This document shows positions 48,760-57,349 of a stretch of DNA of 64,000 nt, one piece after another. Position 1 is the stretch's first letter, and each line of letters starts with the position of its first letter. Source of the stretch: Sedimentimonas flavescens (GTDB taxonomy: Bacteria > Pseudomonadota > Alphaproteobacteria > Rhodobacterales > Rhodobacteraceae); assembly GCF_019264375.1 (NCBI RefSeq), contig NZ_JAHVAI010000001.1, forward strand, positions 496,001 to 560,000, read 5' to 3'. A program made the translations under genes and the position numbers. The notes under the pieces are model-generated. The model saw only the letters and a list, made by a program, of their open reading frames with translations. It ran no database searches and had not been told where the DNA came from.

Positions 48760-49203
48760 TCAGGCATTGCCGCCCGGAATACGCAGAACCTGGCCCGGAT
48801 AGATCTTGTCGGGATGGGTCAGCATCGGCTTGTTCGCCTCGAAAATCTCCATGTAGCGGTTCGCGCTGCCCAGAGTCTTCTTGGCAATCGCCGAAAGCGT
48901 ATCGCCTTTGACGACGGTGTGGAAAACGGCATCCAGGGTATCGGCATCCTCTTCGGTTTCGACCGCAGCCACACCATCGACATTGCCCACGGCGAGAATG
49001 ATCTTTTCCTTGGTCTCGGCGTCGATCGCCTTGCCCGAAACCACGACCTTGTCACCCTCGACCTTCAGATCGACACCGGTCGCATCGAGCCCCAGATCTT
49101 TCAGCTCCGCCCGCAGCACATCTTCTTTCGGCGCCTCGGCGGCCTCGGCCTTCGAGCCGAACAGCGACTTGCCCGCGTCTTTCACAAAATTCCACAGACC
49201 CAT
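48760..49203 (-). CDS. BON-LysM protein (Kbp/YgaU type)
   Basis: A 147-residue protein with an N-terminal BON domain (about residues 38-85, KEDVLRAELKDLGLDATGVDLKVEGDKVVV) and a C-terminal LysM domain (HTVVKGDTLSAIAKKTLGSANRYMEIFEANKP). E. coli Kbp of this build binds potassium and helps growth at high K+. No signal peptide is seen. GAGGAGAG precedes the start. Confidence 0.92.
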   Translation of the reverse strand: MGLWNFVKDAGKSLFGSKAEAAEAPKEDVLRAELKDLGLDATGVDLKVEGDKVVVSGKAIDAETKEKIILAVGNVDGVAAVETEEDADTLDAVFHTVVKGDTLSAIAKKTLGSANRYMEIFEANKPMLTHPDKIYPGQVLRIPGGNA

Positions 49204-49339
49204 AGCACTCTCCTCATATTGGCTGGCAGGCCCCCCGGGGGGCCCGCCTTCAACCTGAGGTGACCGTGCAACGATCAGATGACGCGACAAAGGGGAATTA
49301 CCGCACACACGGCCCCCTTAATGCGAGCGGATAGCGCGA

Positions 49340-51127
49340 TCAGACGGCCGCGCCGTCGGTGAATTGCAGCCGCGCCAGTTCGGCATACAGACCGCCTTCG
49401 GCGACCAGCTCGTCATGGGTGCCCTGCGCGACGATGCGGCCGTCTTCGAACACAACGATCCGGTCGGCCTTTTTCACCGTCGCGAGTCGGTGCGCCACGA
49501 TGACCGTTGTGCGCCCGACCGAGACACGCTCGACCGCAGCCTGCACCTCGCGCTCCGAGGCCGAATCCAGCGCCGAGGTCGCCTCGTCCAGCAGCAGGAT
49601 CGGTGCGTCGCGCAGGATCGCGCGGGCGATGGCGATACGCTGCTTCTGCCCACCCGACAGCATCACGCCGCGCTCGCCCACATAGGTGTCGAACCCGTCG
49701 GGAAGCGCCGTCAGGAAGTCATAGGCATGGGCCGCGCGCGCGGCTTCCTCGACCTCGTGATCCGTGGCGTTGGGGCGGCCGAAGCGAATATTCTCGCGCG
49801 CCGAGGCCGCGAAGATCACCGGATCTTGCGGCACAAGGGCCACGGCGTGGCGAAAATCATGCCGCGCAAGATCGCGCAGATCGTAGCCGTCGATCTTCAC
49901 TTGCCCGTTCTCGGGATCCCAGAAGCGCTGAATCAGCTGGATCACGGTGGTCTTGCCCGCCCCCGAAGGGCCGACAAGCGCGACCGTCTCGCCGGGCTTG
50001 ATCGACAGCGTGACCTCCTCAAGCGCCGAGGTTTCGGGGCGCGAGGGGTAGTGGAAGGTGACATTCTCGAAGTCGATAGCACCGCGCGCGGGCATCGGCA
50101 GCGGCACCGGATGTTCGGGGTCTTTGACGCTGTCTTCAGCCCCGATCAACTCGACCAGACGCTCGGTCGCGCCGGCGGCACGCTGCAACTCGCCCCAGAT
50201 TTCCGACAGCGCGCCGACCGACCCGGCGACCATCACGGCGTAAATGACGAACTGCACCAGCTCGCCCACCGACATGTAATCCAGACGCACGTCGCGCGCA
50301 CCGACCCAGAGCACGCCAACCACGCCCGCAAACACGAGGAAAATCACGATCACCGTCATGATTGCGCGGGTGGTGATGCGACGCTGCGCCGAGACAAAGC
50401 TTTTCTCGGTGACATCGGCGAAATGCGCGCGGGTCTGCGCCTCATGGGTGAATGCCTGCACGGTCTGCGCCGACAAAAGCGCCTCGGAGGCCGCGCCCGA
50501 GGAACTGGCGATCCAGTCCTGGTTCTCGCGCGAAAGCGCGCGCAGGCGACGGCCGAGCACGACGATCGGGATGACCACGGCGGGCACGATCAGCAGCACA
50601 AGGCCGGTCAGCTTGGCCGAGGTGACCAGCAGCATCACCATGCCGCCGATCAGGATCAGGAAGTTGCGCAGCGCGACCGAGACCGACGAGCCAATGACCG
50701 ACAGGATCAGCGTCGTATCTGTGGTGATGCGCGAGATGATCTCGCCCGTCAGGATGCGCTCGAAGAAGGCCGGGCTCATGCCCAGAACGCGGTCGAAGAC
50801 GGCCTTGCGGATATCGGCCACGACCCGCTCGCCAAAGCGAGTAACAAGGTAGTAGCGCGCTCCGGTGCCAAGCGCGAGCAGCGCGGTGATCAGCAGCGCC
50901 GCACCGAAATACTGGTCAAGCAGTTCGGCCCCTTGCTGGAAGCCATCCACGACGCGGCGCACGGCAAGCGGCAGAACCAGACTGATCGAGGCGGTCAGCA
51001 TCAGCGCGGCCAGCGCCGCCAGCGCCATCCACTTGTAAGGCGTCACAAACGGGCTGAGGCCCTTGAGTGCGCCGATGCGTTTTGTGGTGGGCCGATCTTC
51101 GAGCGGCGCTTGCGGTCTGCGTGCCAT
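49340..51127 (-). CDS. ABC transporter, fused membrane and ATPase (MsbA-type exporter)
   Basis: A 595-residue half-transporter. An N-terminal six-helix membrane domain (about residues 30-330) is followed by the ATPase with Walker A GPSGAGKTTVI, signature LSGGQKQRIAIARA and Walker B LLLDEATSALD. The exporter forms a homodimer; the substrate could be a lipid or peptide. The gap to the LysM gene (49204-49339) contains a 16-bp G/C palindrome at 49229. Confidence 0.9.
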   Translation of the reverse strand: MARRPQAPLEDRPTTKRIGALKGLSPFVTPYKWMALAALAALMLTASISLVLPLAVRRVVDGFQQGAELLDQYFGAALLITALLALGTGARYYLVTRFGERVVADIRKAVFDRVLGMSPAFFERILTGEIISRITTDTTLILSVIGSSVSVALRNFLILIGGMVMLLVTSAKLTGLVLLIVPAVVIPIVVLGRRLRALSRENQDWIASSSGAASEALLSAQTVQAFTHEAQTRAHFADVTEKSFVSAQRRITTRAIMTVIVIFLVFAGVVGVLWVGARDVRLDYMSVGELVQFVIYAVMVAGSVGALSEIWGELQRAAGATERLVELIGAEDSVKDPEHPVPLPMPARGAIDFENVTFHYPSRPETSALEEVTLSIKPGETVALVGPSGAGKTTVIQLIQRFWDPENGQVKIDGYDLRDLARHDFRHAVALVPQDPVIFAASARENIRFGRPNATDHEVEEAARAAHAYDFLTALPDGFDTYVGERGVMLSGGQKQRIAIARAILRDAPILLLDEATSALDSASEREVQAAVERVSVGRTTVIVAHRLATVKKADRIVVFEDGRIVAQGTHDELVAEGGLYAELARLQFTDGAAV

Positions 51128-51293
51128 GCTGTCTCCCTTGTCCGCTCGGGTTTAGGGGTAGACCCAGTGTGGGGCAAGGGCGGAATCGTCGCGTCGGATC
51201 CGCGCACGCCGTGAACAAAACGCCGCAGAGCCGCCAAGGGCCCTGTATTGCCGGAAGAAAGCAGCTAACAACGCGGGAAAATTCGGAACCACG

Positions 51294-52703
51294 ATGATGC
51301 CGGCCTCACTTTCGTTCGATCGTATCCTGAAGCTGCTGCTTGGCCTCGCGCTGGCGAGTTTCGCCGCTTACACACTTTACGGGCTTTGGCTGGGCTATTC
51401 GTTCTGGAATGACGAGGTATTCAGCGTCGCCGCCGCCCTGCCGCAGGGAGAGGCGATGCAGGGCTATCTGCGCGATGTGCACCCGCCGCTCTATCAGTGG
51501 CTTCTTGCGCTCTGGGTCAAGCTGTTTGGCATCTCCGAACTGTCGGCGCGACTGTTCTCCGCGCTGTTTGTCGCGGGGGCACTGGCTGCGCTGGCAAGCC
51601 TGCGCCGCAAGATGCCGCAACGCGTTGTCCTGCTGACGCTGTTCCTGTTTCTCTCCAGCTGGCTCACAATCTATTACGCGCAGGAGGCGCGCAGCTACGC
51701 GATGCTGCTGTTCGTGTCGGCGCTCTCGTTCGTGCTGTTCACACTGGGTGAGCGGCGCTGGCTGATCGCAGTACTCCTGACGCTTGGCTGCACGCATTTC
51801 TTCGGCACCTTGCAGGCAATGCTCTACCTGCTCTGGATCGGCCTTGAGCGCGACACAGGCTGGCCCAAGCGCATCTTGCTGGCGAGCGTCGCGGGTGTGT
51901 TGATGATCTGGCCCGTTGCCATGCTGACGCTTGGCGGCGTCGACGAGCAGGTCGGCGGGAAGTTCTGGATCGACAGCACACCGCTCGACGCCCTGCAAGA
52001 CGCGATCCAGGCCGGCATACCTTTGGGGTCGGCGGGGTTGATCCTGATCCTCGCCGCAGCCTGGCTGCGCAGTTTCATCCCGACACTCGAGCGCCGCGCG
52101 GCGCAGGATGCCGCGATCCTGTTCGCCGCAATGGCAATCGGCACTGCACTGCTGAACTTTCATACGCCGGTCACAACCGAGCGGAACTTCATCGTGCTTT
52201 TGCCGCCCGGATCCTTCCTGCTCGCAGTAGCGCTCGACGCGATATTGCCGCGAGTGCCGCGAAACTGGGCGCGGATCGTCCTGCTCGTTCTGATTTTCTT
52301 GGCCACGCAAGAGCGCATCTACAGCAAGATTGGCCGCAAGTTCGAACCGCTCGAGAATATCCGGGGGGCGACAGAAGGCGCGCTCGCGGCCCTCGATCCC
52401 GTTCACGGGCGGCTGTTTGCGTGGCCATTGCGCGCCCAGGCGACCATCTTCGGCTCCGAGCGGATCAACTTCTATTTCCCGCCGACCGCTCAGCCGAGGG
52501 TTCTCGACCCGCAAGCCATCCCTGCGCTACGCGCCGGAGATATCGTGGTCTTCCTGCGGATCACGGCGACCAATGCCAAAGCCGCCCCCTGCGACAACGC
52601 GCTATTTGCACATCTGGAGGCAAGCGGCACCCCCTTCCGGGCAACCTTCCCGCCGCAATCGGTGCGCTGCGAGACCGGGTTCGTGACGATCCTTGGGCCC
52701 TAG
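51294..52703 (+). CDS. GT-C fold glycosyltransferase (GT39/ArnT-like)
   Basis: A 469-residue polytopic membrane protein with about 12 segments. The first periplasmic loop holds the acidic pair FWNDEVF, then DVHPPLYQWLLALWVKLFG and QEARSYAML, typical of GT-C enzymes that use polyprenyl-phosphate sugars. Acceptor unknown. Its 3' end overlaps apbE (minus) by 4 bases, so the two converge. Confidence 0.8.
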   Translation: MMPASLSFDRILKLLLGLALASFAAYTLYGLWLGYSFWNDEVFSVAAALPQGEAMQGYLRDVHPPLYQWLLALWVKLFGISELSARLFSALFVAGALAALASLRRKMPQRVVLLTLFLFLSSWLTIYYAQEARSYAMLLFVSALSFVLFTLGERRWLIAVLLTLGCTHFFGTLQAMLYLLWIGLERDTGWPKRILLASVAGVLMIWPVAMLTLGGVDEQVGGKFWIDSTPLDALQDAIQAGIPLGSAGLILILAAAWLRSFIPTLERRAAQDAAILFAAMAIGTALLNFHTPVTTERNFIVLLPPGSFLLAVALDAILPRVPRNWARIVLLVLIFLATQERIYSKIGRKFEPLENIRGATEGALAALDPVHGRLFAWPLRAQATIFGSERINFYFPPTAQPRVLDPQAIPALRAGDIVVFLRITATNAKAAPCDNALFAHLEASGTPFRATFPPQSVRCETGFVTILGP

Positions 52704-53653
52704 GCGTCAACCGCGCCAAAGAGCGGGCCGACACGAACTTCCGTGTCGGGGTCGCGCAGCAGAAACAGTGCATCCAACCCCTCGCGCCGGGCTACCCTTG
52801 CGCCCTCCTCGGGGCCAAGAACCATCAGAGCGGTGGCCCAGGCATCGGCCTCGGCGCAACTGCGCGCGACCACGCTAACTGAGGCTGGCCCGCCCTGCAC
52901 GGGCGCGCCGCGGCGCGGCTGCATCGTGTGTGACAGGCGCTGGCTGCCCAGTTCGACCCAATGGCGATAGTCGCCCGAGGTGGCGACGGCTGCATCCGCA
53001 AGCGCCAGGATCGAATGCGGCGCGCGACGCGCGGGATCGGGCGCCTCGACCGCGACCGACCAGGGTGCGCCATCGGGGCGCAGACCAAGAGCGCGCATCT
53101 CTCCGTCGATGCCGACAAGTGCCGCCGTGATCCCGTGGTCCAGCATCACTTCAGCCAGACGATCCACGCCGTAGCCCTTGGCGATCCCGTTCAGGTCCAG
53201 CGACAGCGGCGCGCGTTTGCGGACCTCGCCACGCTCGGGGGCGAGATCAAGCGCCTCATGCGCAGGCGGCCGCGGGCGGGTCAGTGCTGAGCGAATGGCC
53301 TCGGCACTCGCAGCCTCAGGGCCGAAACCCCAGGCCCGCACCGCATCGCCCATGCCGATGTCGAAAGCCCCGCCCGAGGCGCGACCGATCCGCAGCCCAA
53401 GCTCCAGCACGCGCAGCAGATGGGCGGGCAGCACCACCCAGTCGCCCACAGGCGCCGTGTTGAAGCGCATCAGCGCGCTGTCGGGCTTCCATGTGGACAT
53501 CTGATCGTCGATCTCTGCCACTGCATCCTGCAATGCGATGGCCAGCGCCCCCGGGTCATAGCCCGGGGGCGCATAGAACAGCGCCGACCAGCGGGTGCCC
53601 ATCGTCGGGCCATTGAGCGCGATGCGCTGCGGCTCAGTAGGTGTCTTCGACAT
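52700..53653 (-). CDS. apbE: FAD:protein FMN transferase ApbE
   Basis: ApbE attaches FMN from FAD to Ser/Thr of proteins. The 317-residue protein shows GPTMGTRWSALF near the N-terminus, GGAFDIGMGDAVRAWGFG, LDLNGIAKGYGVDRLAE, and the metal/flavin end HTMQPRRGAP. No signal peptide or lipobox is visible, and an in-frame stop just upstream excludes a longer N-terminus. Most ApbE proteins are exported, so this is notable. Last gene of the minus operon, with a 20-base overlap with the reductase. Confidence 0.92.
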   Translation of the reverse strand: MSKTPTEPQRIALNGPTMGTRWSALFYAPPGYDPGALAIALQDAVAEIDDQMSTWKPDSALMRFNTAPVGDWVVLPAHLLRVLELGLRIGRASGGAFDIGMGDAVRAWGFGPEAASAEAIRSALTRPRPPAHEALDLAPERGEVRKRAPLSLDLNGIAKGYGVDRLAEVMLDHGITAALVGIDGEMRALGLRPDGAPWSVAVEAPDPARRAPHSILALADAAVATSGDYRHWVELGSQRLSHTMQPRRGAPVQGGPASVSVVARSCAEADAWATALMVLGPEEGARVARREGLDALFLLRDPDTEVRVGPLFGAVDA

Positions 53654-55835
53654 AGCGCCCCTCAGCTTTCAGCAGCACCGGCGACAATCCGGCGGGGGCA
53701 AGGATTTCGCCCAAGGCGGCCGACACACCTGCGGCCATCTCGCGCCCGCCGCAAACCATGATCCGCGCCCCGGACTGGATCAGCCGCGTCAACTCGGCCG
53801 CGTCAGCGCGCAGGGCATCCTGCACGTAATGCGGCCGCGCCCCGCGCGAGGCGGCGGTGATCAGGCGCGCCAGACGCCCCTCGTCCTGCCAGCGCGCGAG
53901 ATCCTCGCCATAGAGAAAATCGCTTGCCGCATGGCGCATCCCGAAGAAGAGGTGCATCGGGCGGCGGCGCGCGTTGGCCCGCACGAAGCCCGCCAACGGC
54001 CCGATCCCCGTGCCTGCCCCGATCAGGATCAGTGGCACACGATCACGCCCGGCATGGAACCCCGGATTGCGGCGCAGGAAGGCGCGCACCCGATCACCCA
54101 GCTGCAAGGCCATCAGCTGCCCCGAGCAAAGCCCGCCCGTCTGCTTGCGCACCACGATCTCGACAAATCCATCGCGCGCGCCAGAGGCCAGTGAGTAGAA
54201 ACGCGGGACCGAGGCGCCCTCGGGCACTACGCCGATCAGATCGCCCGCGACAAAACGGCCAAAGCCCCGCCCCGTCAGGCGCTGCCACAGCGACGCGCGG
54301 GGAAGCGCGAAGCGCAGGATCGCGGTCGGGGCCTGAACCTCGGCGCCATAGTCGCGCCGCTCGATCAACTCCAACGGTGTCGTGCGCGGCGACCGGGGTG
54401 CATGGGACAGGACCAGATCGATCCCGAGGATCTGACCAAGCGCAACGCCCCAACGATGAAAGTCCTGCGGCGACTGGCGATCGACCGTCGCAGGCGGCAG
54501 CAGTTCCTGCCAACCTTTGGCCTCGGCAGCCGCGGCGACCTCGGCGGCATAGGCGCAATAGGCCGGGAAGCTGCGATCTCCAAACCCAAGCACCGCGAGC
54601 GGCGCATTTGGCGCGGCGGGCAGCGCGGCAAGGCGATCCAGAAACCCCTTGGCCGAGGCAGGCGCCACCCCGTCGCCATAGGTCGCGGCCAGCACCAGGA
54701 TGCGCTTCGCCCGGCCGTAGCTTTTCGGCGCAAAGGCCGACATCGGCGCGACATGCACCGGCTGGCCTGCCGCCCCTAGCGCGCGGGCCAGCGTTTCGGC
54801 AAAGCCGCGGGTCGAGCCTCCCTCGCTGCCGACAAGAACGATGGTCTCGGCCTGTGCAGCGGGGGCGCTGCGAAAGCCCCGCGGCCCGCGCCCGGCCAGC
54901 CAGACGGCAAGGCCAGTGCCCGCCAGCCCCGGAATCGCCAGCGCGATCAGGCCGAGAGCCAGCCCCAGAACCGAGGCCCCCTGCCCGGTATGCAGCATGT
55001 AGATAGTTTCAGATACGCGCTGCCACGGCGTCGCATCGGCCCATGCCAGCAGCGCGCCCGTGCCCTGATCGATATACCCCGATCCGGTATCGGTCTTCAG
55101 CGTGAACACATCGCTTGCATCGCCCGGATAGGGATAGGTGAAGCTGCGCAGATCGGTCACCGCAAGCGTGCCGATCATGTCGATATCGGGCAGAGCAACA
55201 CCGCTGCCCCCGCTGACCGAGACGGGAAAGCCCGGCTGCGCCTCGCCATCGGGAAGCAAATCGAAGGTCGAGGCCGTCATCCACAGCGCCGTGCCAGCCG
55301 AGAGCAAAAGCCCGACCGTGGCCATGCGCGCCATCTCGGCATGCCAGCGCACAGGCCCGGCTCCGCGCATCGGCGCGAACCAGCGCCGCCAGCCACCCGC
55401 GCGCCGGGCAATCAGCCAGGCCCCGCTGAGCGACAAGATCAGCATCGCCCCGGCCCCCGCCGCCATGACCAGCGGCCCCGCGTCATCCAGAAAAAACGAG
55501 CGGTGCAGGTTCGTCAGCCAACGCTCCACCGCGTTCGGGTCCGCGCTGGCCACGCCCTGCCCCGTTGCCGGGTCGATGACCGCCGCCATGGGCGTGCCGC
55601 CCTCAAACCAGTAGGCGGTGATCTTGCCCGAGGGAGCGCGGCGGATCTGCTCAACCGTCGGGTAGACCCCGGCGATCTTTCCGGCCAGATCGGCCACGCT
55701 TTGCCCGGCCTCGGCTTGCGGCGCGCTCAGCCGTTCGGCCGCCGGGAAAACCGACAGGGCCGCCCCGCTGAGGCCAAGCACCAGCAGGACAACCGCGGCC
55801 AGCAGCCCCGGCCAGCGATGCAGCGCGCGGATCAT
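53634..55835 (-). CDS. PepSY-TM / flavodoxin / ferredoxin-reductase fusion
   Basis: A 733-residue membrane reductase. Residues 1-330 form the PepSY_TM domain with four or more membrane segments (start WPGLLAAVVLLVLGLSGAAL). Residues 335-475 are flavodoxin-like (VLVGSEGGSTRGFAETLARAL, ATYGDGVAPASAKGF). Residues 490-733 are FNR-like with FAD motif RFYSLASG, NAD(P)H site LIGAGTGIGPLAGFV and C-terminus GRYVEDTY. It would pass NAD(P)H electrons through FAD and FMN to the membrane and periplasm. Confidence 0.92.
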   Translation of the reverse strand: MIRALHRWPGLLAAVVLLVLGLSGAALSVFPAAERLSAPQAEAGQSVADLAGKIAGVYPTVEQIRRAPSGKITAYWFEGGTPMAAVIDPATGQGVASADPNAVERWLTNLHRSFFLDDAGPLVMAAGAGAMLILSLSGAWLIARRAGGWRRWFAPMRGAGPVRWHAEMARMATVGLLLSAGTALWMTASTFDLLPDGEAQPGFPVSVSGGSGVALPDIDMIGTLAVTDLRSFTYPYPGDASDVFTLKTDTGSGYIDQGTGALLAWADATPWQRVSETIYMLHTGQGASVLGLALGLIALAIPGLAGTGLAVWLAGRGPRGFRSAPAAQAETIVLVGSEGGSTRGFAETLARALGAAGQPVHVAPMSAFAPKSYGRAKRILVLAATYGDGVAPASAKGFLDRLAALPAAPNAPLAVLGFGDRSFPAYCAYAAEVAAAAEAKGWQELLPPATVDRQSPQDFHRWGVALGQILGIDLVLSHAPRSPRTTPLELIERRDYGAEVQAPTAILRFALPRASLWQRLTGRGFGRFVAGDLIGVVPEGASVPRFYSLASGARDGFVEIVVRKQTGGLCSGQLMALQLGDRVRAFLRRNPGFHAGRDRVPLILIGAGTGIGPLAGFVRANARRRPMHLFFGMRHAASDFLYGEDLARWQDEGRLARLITAASRGARPHYVQDALRADAAELTRLIQSGARIMVCGGREMAAGVSAALGEILAPAGLSPVLLKAEGRYVEDTY

Positions 55836-55847
55836 CGCAACCCCTCC

Positions 55848-56318
55848 TTACATCTCGTAGGTGAAGTTGGCGATGTAGCGCCGCCCCGCGACGGGCTGCC
55901 CTGCCCCCGCCGAGGTCAGCGGCACGGCGACCTCATTGGGGCTGTCGCGCATATCCTCAACCGAGGCGTCGATATGCAGCGTGTAGCCCGCATCGAACAG
56001 CGCATCGGCCAGATCAAGCGTGATCTCAAGCTGGCGCCCGGCGCCCACGCTGGCGCCGGTAATGCCGTTGATCTGGGCAAGATCGCCCCCGGTGGCGCGA
56101 TACCAGTCCGACAGGTGCTTGTAGTATTTGGACTTGCCGCCAGCCATCCAGAGGCTGCCGACATAGGCCCCGCCGGGATCGGTGACGTAAAGCGCAAGAT
56201 AGGCCCCGTCCCCGCCATAGTTGTTCATCTGCGTGGTGAGCGTAACCGGGCGCGCGAGAGCCAGGGCCGGAAGCATCAGCGCCGTGGTCAGCGCCAGTGC
56301 GGCGAATACGGGTTTCAT
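55848..56318 (-). CDS. Exported DUF2271 protein (candidate flavoprotein)
   Basis: A 156-residue protein with a Sec signal (VFAALALTTALMLPALALA). The DUF2271 body includes MNNYGGDGAYLALYVTDPGGAYVGSLW. Residues 84-90 (NGITGAS) resemble the S/T-G-A-S/T flavinylation motif, with Ser90 as the possible FMN acceptor. It lies 12 bases upstream of the reductase gene and in the same operon as apbE, which could modify it. Confidence 0.85.
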   Translation of the reverse strand: MKPVFAALALTTALMLPALALARPVTLTTQMNNYGGDGAYLALYVTDPGGAYVGSLWMAGGKSKYYKHLSDWYRATGGDLAQINGITGASVGAGRQLEITLDLADALFDAGYTLHIDASVEDMRDSPNEVAVPLTSAGAGQPVAGRRYIANFTYEM

Positions 56319-56360
56319 GGCAGGCAACCTTTCAACAAGGGGTGGGCAAGATGGATAGGC

Positions 56361-56741
56361 TCAGTTGACCTTTACCGTCGGCGTCGCGCCCGGCACGAAA
56401 AGCCCGTTCTGCGGCGGAGCGACGGTTCCGGCGGGCGCGGCCTTCTGACCGCCACGGCCGTAATCGTCGTCGTCATCATCATCGTCGTCGTGATCGTCAT
56501 CGTCGTCATCATCGTCGTCGTGACTCGCGCGGAGCTTCCACAGCCAGCGGAACGCATCGTCATCGTCGTCACGATCATCGTCTGCCACACGCAGGGCGCG
56601 CTCGGCGCCCTTGGTGTCAAGACTGGTGGCGCAGCCCAGATCGCGGGCGCAGCCATTGTCACGCAGCCCGCTAAGGGCCGGGAAACCGACAAGGGCCGAC
56701 AGCGCGGTCCCGGCGGCAAGAAGTGCGAAGGTTTTTTTCAT
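56361..56741 (-). CDS. Exported poly-aspartate protein
   Basis: A 126-residue protein with a signal peptide (MKKTFALLAAGTALSALVGFPALSG). The mature part has three Asp runs: DDDRDDDDD near residue 55, and two blocks of nine Asp separated by His near residue 75-94. Two cysteines occur before them. The run could bind metal cations or calcium. AAAAGGAGAT precedes the start, and operator P1 lies 47 bases upstream. It is probably the first gene of the redox operon. Function unknown. Confidence 0.8.
   Translation of the reverse strand: MKKTFALLAAGTALSALVGFPALSGLRDNGCARDLGCATSLDTKGAERALRVADDDRDDDDDAFRWLWKLRASHDDDDDDDDDHDDDDDDDDDYGRGGQKAAPAGTVAPPQNGLFVPGATPTVKVN
56464..56522. repeat. GAT/GAC microsatellite inside the poly-Asp gene
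   Basis: A run of GTC/ATC triplets (plus strand) codes for 19 near-continuous residues, Asp except for one His. Trinucleotide repeats can gain or lose codons by slippage without frame loss. Confidence 0.8.
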
Positions 56742-56787
56742 GGCGAGATCTCCTTTTGATCCGATGCGATCAAACTGGCCCCGCAAA

Positions 56788-56836
56788 CTGAGCATTTCCT
56801 GACGGCGCGGTTTTTTTTGCTTCAGCTTGCCGTCAG
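56788..56836. promoter_or_regulatory. Operator P1: paired direct repeats before the poly-Asp operon
   Basis: CTGA-N7-CTGA (56788-56802) and TCAG-N7-TCAG (56822-56836) face each other over 19 bases. A 12-bp inverted repeat TTTCCTGACGGC/GCCGTCAGGAAA (56795-56840) overlies it. The same arrangement and spacing occur at P2. The 11-bp repeat spacing is that of OmpR/PmrA-type regulators. Confidence 0.75.
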
Positions 56837-56842
56837 GAAACG

Positions 56843-56868
56843 AAAAGCCCCGCCACAAGGGCGGGGCT
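56843..56868 (-). terminator. Terminator of the PepSY gene
   Basis: AGCCCCGCC/GGCGGGGCT stem (9 bp) with ACAAG loop and TTTT on minus, 22 bases after the stop. It separates the PepSY gene from the operon below, which has its own promoter region. Confidence 0.88.
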
Positions 56869-56890
56869 GCGGGTGCCGCGGCAGGCGGGC

Positions 56891-57202
56891 CTAATCGTCA
56901 TCGTCCGCGTCGGGGCGGTTACGATCACGGCGCTTCTCTTCATATTCGAACTCGATCACTTCAAGCGTCGCAGGATGCAGCTTGACCTCGATGGGGCGGC
57001 CCTCGGCGTCGGTTCCGTCGATCTCGTAGCAGCCGTCGTCGATCTTGATACGCCCGACGGTCCAGCCGTTCTGCGCGGCCATCTCGGCCACGGCGGCGCG
57101 CGGCTGCCACTCGGCCATGGGCGCAAAGCAATCGTCATCGGCCAGGGCCGCCTGCGCCGGAGCCAGCGCAAGAAACACCAGAATTGTCAGCGACTTCTTC
57201 AT
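56891..57202 (-). CDS. Small periplasmic PepSY domain protein
   Basis: A 103-residue protein with a signal peptide (MKKSLTILVFLALAPAQAALA). The mature part is a single PepSY domain: PRAAVAEMAAQNGWTVGRIKIDDGCYEIDGTDAEGRPIEVKLHPATLEVIEFEYEE. Its C-terminal tail is charged and ends in four Asp. Such proteins are common next to OmpR/kinase pairs that sense cations or peptides. Operator P2 lies 51 bases upstream and is shared with the response regulator gene. Confidence 0.85.
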   Translation of the reverse strand: MKKSLTILVFLALAPAQAALADDDCFAPMAEWQPRAAVAEMAAQNGWTVGRIKIDDGCYEIDGTDAEGRPIEVKLHPATLEVIEFEYEEKRRDRNRPDADDDD

Positions 57203-57253
57203 CGGGCACACTCCGAGCCAGCGGGTATCATGGCCCCTTTCTTCACTATGAAG

Positions 57254-57302
57254 CTGACAGGAGCCTGAAGCAAGCCGCGGCGCCATGTCAGCTTGGCGTC
57301 AG
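57254..57302. promoter_or_regulatory. Operator P2: paired direct repeats in the PepSY/regulator divergent promoter
   Basis: CTGA-N7-CTGA (57254-57268) and TCAG-N7-TCAG (57288-57302) with 19 bases between them, exactly as at P1. P2 is 51 bases from the PepSY start and 47 bases from the regulator start. The right half TCAGCTTGGCGTCAG differs from that of P1 (TCAGCTTGCCGTCAG) in one base. Confidence 0.75.
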
Positions 57303-57349
57303 CCGCGCGCGTCACAAGGATGCCAGACAAAGCAAGGAGCCCGCCTGCC

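Noticed and set aside
49229-49244. A 16-bp all-G/C palindrome between the LysM and ABC genes
   Set aside because: It has no T-run for a terminator and may arise by chance in GC-rich DNA.
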